10,475 nucleotides of DNA from positions 1 to 10,475 of the forward strand of contig CAKTUP010000074.1 of NCBI GenBank assembly GCA_934621705.1, given 5' to 3'. Below are positions 4,702 to 10,475 of this stretch, one piece after another; the first letter of the stretch is position 1, and each line of letters begins with the position of its first letter. The position numbers were made by a program, and so were the translations under genes. This DNA comes from an uncultured Petrimonas sp. GTDB lineage: Bacteria > Bacteroidota > Bacteroidia > Bacteroidales > Dysgonomonadaceae. Under the pieces are notes generated by a model that was not told the origin of the DNA, ran no database searches, and worked only from the letters and a program-made list of their open reading frames with translations.

Positions 4702-7137
4702 GTGGTTTATCCCGAAAACTTCGAGCAAAAAATAGAATTCTTTAAGATAAGACAGTTGCTGCAGCAGCATTGTCTGAGTTCGCTGGGAAAAGAAAAGGTG
4801 GAAGAAATGCAGTTTTCCGCCGCTTTCGAAGAAATTGATGTACAATTGTCGCAAACCGATGAATTTGTGCACATTCTTCAGGAAGAAGACGCTTTTCCGT
4901 CGGACAATTTCTACGATGTTCGCCCCGTTCTCAAACGCATTCGCGTAGCGGGTTCGTGGATTGAGCAAAACGCTTTGTCGGAATTGAATAAGTCGCTACA
5001 AACCATCAACTCTATCGTGAAGTTCCTCAGCAATGACGAAGAAAAATCGGAACGTTACCCTCACCTGATGTCGCTGACCGAAAACGTATTCGTTTCGCCC
5101 GAAATCAGCAAAAGAATAGAGCGAATTATCGACGAATTCGGACAGATTAGAGACAACGCATCGCCGCAACTGAGCGCCATCCGGCGGGAAATCACCTCCA
5201 CCGTCAACGGCATTTCGCGCAGCCTCAACTCAATACTGCGCAAAGCGCAAGCCGAAGGATTTGTGGATAAAGACGTGTCGCCAAGTATGCGCGACGGGCG
5301 GCTGGTGATTCCGGTGAACCCGTCGTTTAAACGAAAAATAAAAGGCATTGTACACGACGAATCAGCATCCGGAAAAACCGTTTACATAGAGCCATCGGAA
5401 GTGGTGGAAGCCAACAATCGCATTCGCGAACTGGAAAGCGACGAGCGCCGCGAGATCATCCGCATCCTCACCGAATTTACCGATTACCTGCGCCCTTTTC
5501 TGCCCGATTTACTGGAATCTTACAATTTTCTCGCCCTCATTGATTTCATCCGTGCCAAAGCCAAATTTGCGCTGCAAATAAACGCCATCAAGCCAAATTT
5601 CGAGAACAAACTCATTATCGATTGGGTGCAGGCCGTTCATCCGCTTCTGTTTCTGGCATTGAAAAAGCAGAATCGAAAAGTGGTTCCGCTGGATATAACC
5701 TTAGAAAACAACAACTGGATTTTAGTTATTTCCGGCCCCAACGCCGGTGGAAAATCGGTATGTTTAAAAACCGTCGGGTTATTACAATATATGCTTCAAT
5801 GCGGGTTGCTGATTCCGTTGCGTGAAAACTCGAAAGTGGGCTTGTTCAACGATATTTTTATCGATATCGGCGATGAGCAATCCATCGAAAACGACCTTTC
5901 CACCTACAGTTCGCATTTGCAGAACATGAAGTTTTTCGTAAAAAACTGCAACGAAAATTCTTTACTGCTCATCGATGAATTCGGAAGCGGCACCGAACCG
6001 CAAATCGGCGCTGCCATTGCCGAATCGTTGTTGGACAGGTTTAATCAAAAGAAATCGTTTGGCGTCATTACCACGCACTACCAAAACCTCAAACACTTTG
6101 CCAACGAAAACGAAGGCGTCATCAACGGCGCCATGCTCTACGACCGTCACGAAATGCAGCCTCTTTTCCAGCTTTCCATCGGAAACCCGGGAAGTTCCTT
6201 TGCCGTGGAAATCGCACGGAAAATCGGTCTCCCCGACGACGTTATCGCCCAGGCTTCGGAAATTGTGGGCAGCGATTACATCAATATGGACAAGTATTTG
6301 CAGGACATTTCGCGCGACCGCCGCTACTGGGAACGCAAACGCGATGAAGTGCGCCGCGAACGCAACCGCCTCAGCGAAATTTCGGAAAAGTACGAAATCG
6401 AAATGGAAGAAATAAACCGCAGAAAAAAAGAAATCCTCGCTCAGGCCAAACAACAAGCCGAACAGCTTATTGCCGAGAGCAATGCAAAAATAGAAAACAC
6501 CATCCGCCAAATCAAAGAAGCGCAGGCCGATAAAGAAAAAACCAAACAGGCAAGGCAATCGTTGAGTGAGTTTACAAAAAAAATAAAAGCCCCCTCTAAC
6601 TCCCCCCAAGGGGGAGAATTGGGGCCTAAGAAGCATAAGCGCAAGCCCGCAACTCCCCTCTCTACGGGAGAGGGGCAGGGGGAGAGGCTTGGGGTGGGTT
6701 CTCTCGTCCGCATCAAAGGCCAAACTGCCACCGGAGAAATTTTGGAAATACAAAACAAAAAAGCAACCATTGCCTTCGGCACTATAAAAACGACTGTGGA
6801 ACTCGAAAAACTGGAGCAGGTGAGCAAAAATCAACTCAAAAAAGAGAGCCGCGCCTCCAACACACGCGATTTGCTTCACGAGCGCAAACTCAATTTCAGG
6901 CAGGATATCGATGTGCGAGGTATGCGCGGCGACGAAGCGCTGCAAGCCGTGATGTATTATATCGATGATGCCATTCAGCTGAACGTTTCGCGCGTTCGCA
7001 TCCTTCACGGAACGGGAACCGGAGCGCTGCGCCAAATCATTCGAGATTACCTGAGAACGGTTCCGGGCGTCGCCCATTTTCAGGACGAACACGTTCAGTT
7101 TGGCGGCGCAGGAATTACCGTAATCGACTTGGAATGA
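4702..7137 (+). CDS. mutS2: MutS2: ATPase with C-terminal KOW-like and Smr domains
   Basis: An 811-aa endonuclease MutS2. Proteins of this family bind branched nucleic acids and limit recombination in some bacteria; in Bacillus subtilis MutS2 also acts on collided ribosomes. The GTG start gives MVYPENFEQKIEF, which fits the family N-terminus. Core and clamp helices occupy about residues 1-320. The ABC-type ATPase has Walker A GPNAGGKS at 345-352, Walker B LLIDEFGSGTEP with D425/E426, and an H-loop-like VITTHY. A charged coiled coil spans about 515-625. A KOW-like beta segment (VRIKGQTATGEILEIQ) starts near 669. The Smr domain has DVRG at 737-740 and HGTGTG at 769-774 and reaches the C-terminus. 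Odd: residues about 630-666 are encoded by a GC-rich palindromic repeat inserted in frame in the linker before the KOW-like segment. All catalytic motifs are intact, so the protein is probably active. Confidence 0.95.
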   Translation: MVYPENFEQKIEFFKIRQLLQQHCLSSLGKEKVEEMQFSAAFEEIDVQLSQTDEFVHILQEEDAFPSDNFYDVRPVLKRIRVAGSWIEQNALSELNKSLQTINSIVKFLSNDEEKSERYPHLMSLTENVFVSPEISKRIERIIDEFGQIRDNASPQLSAIRREITSTVNGISRSLNSILRKAQAEGFVDKDVSPSMRDGRLVIPVNPSFKRKIKGIVHDESASGKTVYIEPSEVVEANNRIRELESDERREIIRILTEFTDYLRPFLPDLLESYNFLALIDFIRAKAKFALQINAIKPNFENKLIIDWVQAVHPLLFLALKKQNRKVVPLDITLENNNWILVISGPNAGGKSVCLKTVGLLQYMLQCGLLIPLRENSKVGLFNDIFIDIGDEQSIENDLSTYSSHLQNMKFFVKNCNENSLLLIDEFGSGTEPQIGAAIAESLLDRFNQKKSFGVITTHYQNLKHFANENEGVINGAMLYDRHEMQPLFQLSIGNPGSSFAVEIARKIGLPDDVIAQASEIVGSDYINMDKYLQDISRDRRYWERKRDEVRRERNRLSEISEKYEIEMEEINRRKKEILAQAKQQAEQLIAESNAKIENTIRQIKEAQADKEKTKQARQSLSEFTKKIKAPSNSPQGGELGPKKHKRKPATPLSTGEGQGERLGVGSLVRIKGQTATGEILEIQNKKATIAFGTIKTTVELEKLEQVSKNQLKKESRASNTRDLLHERKLNFRQDIDVRGMRGDEALQAVMYYIDDAIQLNVSRVRILHGTGTGALRQIIRDYLRTVPGVAHFQDEHVQFGGAGITVIDLE
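6589..6699 (+). repeat. GC-rich palindromic repeat element inserted in frame in mutS2
   Basis: About 111 bp (37 codons) with two hairpin-forming halves. The first has CTCCCCC (6600-6606) against GGGGGAG (6610-6616), with an outer GCCCC/GGGGC (6589-6593 and 6621-6625). The second has CCCCTCTC (6655-6662) against GAGAGGGG (6668-6675). A purine-rich G stretch follows to 6698. C/G runs of this kind are unlike the surrounding coding sequence and resemble intergenic repeats that I recall from many Bacteroidota genomes. The encoded peptide is rich in Pro, Gly, Ser and Lys (PSNSPQGGELG...PLSTGEGQGERLGVG) and probably disordered. Exact borders are uncertain by several bases. Confidence 0.8.
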
Positions 7138-7186
7138 AACGACTTGGCGATTAGAAGGAAAGAGCAATTAGGCCAATGGTAAACTT

Positions 7187-7214
7187 AAACTTTAAACATT
7201 AAACCGTAAACTTA
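7187..7214 (+). repeat. Heptad tandem array upstream of the MFS transporter
   Basis: Four consecutive 7-nt units of form AAACNNN (for example AAACTTT at 7187-7193 and AAACATT at 7194-7200), with looser AAAC units on both sides (7181-7184, 7216-7219). It shares its AAAC-TTT motif with the array before pnuT. It ends 11 nt before a -7 box and so occupies the -33 region. The rest of the 145-nt gap after mutS2 shows no clear terminator. Confidence 0.7.
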
Positions 7215-7225
7215 AAAACATTTTT

Positions 7226-7233
7226 TATCTTTG
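7226..7233 (+). promoter_or_regulatory. -7 box of the MFS transporter gene
   Basis: TATCTTTG (7226-7233) matches TAnnTTTG and lies 49 nt before the ATG at 7283. No TTG lies at the -33 distance, where the heptad array sits instead. The leader contains the palindrome TGTGCACA (7251-7258). Confidence 0.55.
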
Positions 7234-7282
7234 CACGCAAAACAAATTTCTGTGCACAAATTAACAAATAAAACATACCGTT

Positions 7283-8668
7283 ATGATTAAATTTTCAAAA
7301 CCCTTTTGGGTCGCGAACTTTGTAGAACTACTTGAACGTTTGGCGTTTTACGCCGTTTTTATTGTAATTACCTTATATCTGTCCAATGTTTGGGGGTTTT
7401 CCGATATTCAGGCCGGGCTTATTTCGGGAGTATTTTCCGCACTACTTTATCTTCTCCCTTTATTTACAGGAGCTTATGCCGACAGAATCGGATTCCGTTC
7501 AGCCATTATTCTGGCTTTTGCCTTGCTCACGTTAGGGTATGGCGGCCTGGGATTGCTTCCCACTATGCTTGAAAGCGCCGGACTGGTTTCTTACGATATG
7601 ACCACCACTTTCACGGGACTTAAAGAAAGCCCGATGCAGTGGAGCATTGTCCCCGTTATGATCTTGATCGTTATCGGAGGTGCGTTCATTAAATCGGTTA
7701 TTTCTGGCACGGTGGCTCGCGAAACCACTACCGAAACCCGCGCCCGCGGTTACGCCATTTTTTACATGATGGTAAATATCGGCGCATTTCTCGGAAAAAC
7801 GGTTGTGGATCCGTTGCGCCGAAGCATGGGCGATCAGGGATTGGTTTACCTCAACTATTTCTCGGCAAGCATGACTTTTATAGCGCTCATTGCCGTATTT
7901 CTCCTCTACAAATCGACACACACCGAAGGAAAAGGAAAGAGTTTCCTCGAAATCGGCCGTTCGATGGCAAAAGTGTTCATGAACTTTCGTTTATTGATAT
8001 TAATATTGATTATCAGCGGTTTCTGGATGATTCAAAGTCAGATGTATGCTACGATGCCCAAATACGTTATCCGCTTGATCGGCGAAGGCGCATCGCCCGG
8101 ATGGTACGCCAACGTTAATCCGCTCGTTGTGTTCACATTAGTAAATTTCGTAACATCCTTTATGAAGAAACGATCGGCCATTTCCTCCATGATGATCGGG
8201 ATGATTATCATACCGTTATCGGCGTTGGTAATGTCTTTCGGCAATCAGCTCGGCAGCGCTTACATCGCCGGTATGCATCCTGTGGCTTTTATGATGATTG
8301 TGGGAATTGCCATGCAAGCCGTAGCCGAATGCTTCATTTCGCCCCGTTTTCTCGAATACTTTTCGCTGCAAGCGCCCAGGGGAGAAGAAGGATTATACTT
8401 AGGATTCAGCCACTTACACTCCTTCTTTTCGTATTTGTTTGCTTTCGGATTATCGGGATTCTTGTTGGAAAAATACTGTCCCGATCCCCGTTTGTTTACC
8501 AACACCGAAGGTGTACTCGATACGCTTGCCTACTCCGCAGCCACGCAGAATGCGCATTACATATGGTACGTTTTCGTAGGAATCGGAGCTATTTCTGCCG
8601 TCGCGTTGTATATTTATTCCAAAGTTGTTAAAAAGCTCGACAGCAAAACGGAATCGGCTACGCTGTAA
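7283..8668 (+). CDS. MFS transporter, POT/PTR (proton-coupled peptide) family-like
   Basis: A 461-aa inner-membrane secondary transporter, about 12 hydrophobic helices. Residues 15-19 read ELLER, fitting the ExxER motif of helix 1 in proton-dependent oligopeptide transporters, where it takes part in proton coupling. GAYADRIGFR (63-72) is the MFS loop 2-3 motif GxxxDRxGxR. FYMMVNIGA (160-168) fits the PTR2 signature FYxxINxG. A longer polar loop (about 93-122) lies between helices 3 and 4. These motifs support a POT-type proton symporter; di- or tripeptides are the usual cargo, but several POT-like Bacteroidota proteins have unknown substrates, so I leave the substrate open. The ATG at 7283 follows a -7 box at 7226. 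The next gene starts 78 nt downstream with its own candidate promoter, so the two may be transcribed separately. Confidence 0.8.
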   Translation: MIKFSKPFWVANFVELLERLAFYAVFIVITLYLSNVWGFSDIQAGLISGVFSALLYLLPLFTGAYADRIGFRSAIILAFALLTLGYGGLGLLPTMLESAGLVSYDMTTTFTGLKESPMQWSIVPVMILIVIGGAFIKSVISGTVARETTTETRARGYAIFYMMVNIGAFLGKTVVDPLRRSMGDQGLVYLNYFSASMTFIALIAVFLLYKSTHTEGKGKSFLEIGRSMAKVFMNFRLLILILIISGFWMIQSQMYATMPKYVIRLIGEGASPGWYANVNPLVVFTLVNFVTSFMKKRSAISSMMIGMIIIPLSALVMSFGNQLGSAYIAGMHPVAFMMIVGIAMQAVAECFISPRFLEYFSLQAPRGEEGLYLGFSHLHSFFSYLFAFGLSGFLLEKYCPDPRLFTNTEGVLDTLAYSAATQNAHYIWYVFVGIGAISAVALYIYSKVVKKLDSKTESATL

Positions 8669-8709
8669 ATTTATTCCTCAAAAAGTTCTATATTGTAATT
8701 GAATTTCTC

Positions 8710-8723
8710 TATTTTTGTCTTTG
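8710..8723 (+). promoter_or_regulatory. Candidate promoter of the NagB-like/PIG-L gene
   Basis: TATTTTTG (8710-8717) is a perfect TAnnTTTG box but lacks a -33 TTG at the usual distance. The overlapping TGTCTTTG (8716-8723) deviates at one position but has TTG at 8693-8695, 20 nt upstream. Either would start transcription shortly before the ATG at 8746. The 77-nt gap after the transporter gene contains no terminator hairpin and no heptad array. Confidence 0.45.
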
Positions 8724-8745
8724 GAAATCATTTAAAAAAACAGTT

Positions 8746-10475
8746 ATGCGATTAGATCTAAGTTCTTACATTACTCTCGAGAGAATACCCCAAAAGTATT
8801 ATAAACCCGAAAATGACTTTGAAGAATATACGCTCAGTCGTTTCGAAAAAATCCCTGTTCATATTTACGAAAAATCGGAACGCGCTGCCAAAAAAGTGGC
8901 GAACGACATCGTAAAACACCTTCAACAGAAACAAACCGAAGGAAAACCTTTTGTATTGGGACTTTCGGGCGGATCGTCGCCTAATTTGGTGTACGAAGAG
9001 TTGGTGAAGCTGCACAAAGAAAACGGAGTCAGTTTTCGTGATTTGATTGTTTTTAATATTTACGAATTTTATCCGGTTTACGAACCATCCCTCACAAATC
9101 TACAAGCAATTAAAGATGCTTTCTTAAACCAGATCGATATCAATCCTGAAAATATCTACTCGCTGGATTCTACCACCGAAAAAAGCCTCATTGCCGAAAA
9201 ATGCGAAGAATTTGAAGATGCACTCCACAAGCTGGGCGGATTGGATTATCTGTTGCTGGGGCTGGGAAGCAAAGGAAACATCGGTTTCAATATGCCGGGT
9301 AGCAACCTGCATTCGCAAACCCGATTGGTAATGCTCGACGGAGATTCGCGCCGTGATATTGCATCGAGCTACGGCTCACTCGATCGCGTTCCCATCAGCG
9401 CCATCACCATGGGCATTGCCGATATGATGCGTGCAAAACGGATATCGATGATTGCCTGGGGAGAACAAAAAGCCGAAAGTATCAAACAAATGGTGGAAGG
9501 TAGCATAACCGAATCCATGCCGGCCTCGGTGCTGCAAACGCATTCCGATGCCGATGTTTACATCGATCTGGCTGCCGCCAACGACCTCACGCGCATCAGC
9601 CATCCGTGGCTGGTAACAAATTGCGAGTGGACCAGCAAACTCATTCGCAGAGCTATTGTCTGGCTGTGCGGAATTGTAAATAAGCCTATTTTAAAGCTCA
9701 CCAACAAAGATTACAACGAGAACGGATTGAGCGAACTTATCGCGCTTTACGGATCGGCGTATAATGTTAACATAAAGATTTTCAACGATCTGCAACACAC
9801 CATTACCGGTTGGCCAGGCGGAAAGCCCAATGCCGACGATTCGCACCGTCCCGAAAGAGCGAAACCGTTTCCCAAGCGCGTGATCATTTTCAGCCCGCAC
9901 CCCGATGACGACGTTATTTCGATGGGCGGAACCTTCCAGCGATTGGTGAATCAAGGGCACGAAGTGCATGTTGCTTACCAGACTTCCGGCAATATTGCCG
10001 TTGGTGATGAAGAAGTTATCCGCTACCTGTCCGTTTTCAGAAACCTCATCAAAGAATTTGAGCCTCACGATACCGCCGCTCTCGACAAATACGGCAAAAT
10101 GCTGAACTACCTGCTGCACGAAAAAGGCAAAGACGATATCGACACGCCCGAAGTTCGTTTCCTTAAAGGACGCATTCGACGCGAAGAAGCCCGCTCGGCC
10201 GATCGTTACGTGGGTTTGCCGGCAAATCACGTACATTTTCTCGATCTGCCTTTCTACGAAACCGGAAGAGTGAAAAAAGACCCGATTTCGGAAAAAGACG
10301 TGAAAATTACGAAAGATTTCATCGAAAGCATCAAACCGCACCAGATTTACGTGGCGGGCGACCTTGCCGACCCGCACGGAACGCACAAAGTGTGTCTGGA
10401 CGCGATCTTAGCCGCCATCGACATAATGAAGGACGAAGAGTGGTACAAAGATTGTCGCGTGTGGATGTATCGCGG
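8746..10475 (+). CDS. NagB-like (glucosamine-6-phosphate deaminase fold) / PIG-L deacetylase fusion, 3' truncated by the window
   Basis: The first 576 codons of a cytoplasmic two-domain protein; Bacteroidales homologues, usually annotated glucosamine-6-phosphate deaminase, are about 660 aa, so some 85 residues are missing. The start ATG gives MRLDLSSYITLERIPQKYY, like those homologues. The NagB-like domain (about 35-300) keeps the phosphate loop GLSGGSSP (72-79), R193 in SQTR and K242 in GEQKA. The catalytic positions of E. coli NagB are replaced: D72 by Y106 (FNIYEFYP), D141 by K176, H143 by N178 and E148 by M183 (GLGSKGNIGFNMPGS). Deaminase activity is therefore doubtful. After a linker with DLQHTITGWPGGKPNADD, a PIG-L/LmbE domain (about 375 onward) has the metal motif HPDD (H385-D388) and HGTH (H544-H547) and looks intact as an N-acetyl-sugar deacetylase. 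The product may be a sugar-phosphate-sensing deacetylase rather than a deaminase; that is inference. Confidence 0.88.
   Translation, partial: MRLDLSSYITLERIPQKYYKPENDFEEYTLSRFEKIPVHIYEKSERAAKKVANDIVKHLQQKQTEGKPFVLGLSGGSSPNLVYEELVKLHKENGVSFRDLIVFNIYEFYPVYEPSLTNLQAIKDAFLNQIDINPENIYSLDSTTEKSLIAEKCEEFEDALHKLGGLDYLLLGLGSKGNIGFNMPGSNLHSQTRLVMLDGDSRRDIASSYGSLDRVPISAITMGIADMMRAKRISMIAWGEQKAESIKQMVEGSITESMPASVLQTHSDADVYIDLAAANDLTRISHPWLVTNCEWTSKLIRRAIVWLCGIVNKPILKLTNKDYNENGLSELIALYGSAYNVNIKIFNDLQHTITGWPGGKPNADDSHRPERAKPFPKRVIIFSPHPDDDVISMGGTFQRLVNQGHEVHVAYQTSGNIAVGDEEVIRYLSVFRNLIKEFEPHDTAALDKYGKMLNYLLHEKGKDDIDTPEVRFLKGRIRREEARSADRYVGLPANHVHFLDLPFYETGRVKKDPISEKDVKITKDFIESIKPHQIYVAGDLADPHGTHKVCLDAILAAIDIMKDEEWYKDCRVWMYR

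Noticed and set aside
5962..7167. A 401-codon open frame antisense to mutS2
   Set aside because: It runs opposite to conserved MutS2 ATPase and Smr coding sequence, its product is low-complexity Phe/Leu/Val-rich with no domain, and it has no promoter or leader. It is a coding shadow.
7138..7282. A riboswitch or terminator between mutS2 and the transporter
   Set aside because: No conserved aptamer motif or stable stem with a T-tract; only the heptad array, a -7 box and a short TGTGCACA palindrome are present.
9691..10386. A 231-codon open frame antisense to the NagB-like/PIG-L gene
   Set aside because: The + strand encodes recognisable PIG-L motifs throughout; the antisense product has no family features.
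8746..10475. A frameshift or pseudogene as explanation for the lost NagB catalytic residues
   Set aside because: The frame is open throughout, flanking NagB sequence is well conserved and the downstream PIG-L motifs are intact, so the changes are point replacements in a maintained gene.

Overview
The window looks like chromosomal DNA of a Bacteroidota member, most likely a Bacteroidales. The grounds are several matches to the Bacteroidota sigma-factor -7 box TAnnTTTG, the near absence of Shine-Dalgarno sequences, a tRNA gene with no encoded CCA, a TPP riboswitch in front of a TonB-dependent receptor plus a PnuC-type permease, and a NagB-like/PIG-L fusion of the Bacteroidales type. I cannot name the genus.

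Layout. Positions 1-40 hold a leftward promoter for a gene outside the window. Positions 108-3346 are a thiamin-scavenging operon on the + strand: promoter, TPP riboswitch, intrinsic terminator, a 741-aa outer-membrane TonB-dependent receptor, a PnuT-type inner-membrane permease, and a strong terminator. On the minus strand follow tRNA-Met(CAT) (3351-3424), with its own promoter, and a secreted DUF2891-like protein (3527-4597). Divergent from that gene is mutS2 (4702-7137), which carries a GC-rich palindromic repeat in frame in its linker. Then come a POT/PTR-like MFS transporter (7283-8668) and a NagB-like/PIG-L deacetylase fusion that runs off the right edge (8746-10475).

How they work together. 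The receptor and permease form an outer- plus inner-membrane import route, shut off by TPP through the riboswitch. mutS2, the transporter and the NagB-like gene each appear to have their own promoter and need not form one operon.

Most interesting signals: (1) degenerate tandem arrays with a strict 7-nt period, each with its own sequence, in all four + strand intergenic/leader regions from the receptor to the transporter; (2) the repeat element translated inside MutS2; (3) a NagB domain that has lost the classical deaminase catalytic residues but keeps phosphate-binding residues, fused to an intact-looking PIG-L metal site; (4) a tRNA-Met with an aberrant T-loop; (5) an inverted repeat spanning the tRNA promoter. 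No CRISPR array, insertion sequence, phage gene or classical defence system was seen.
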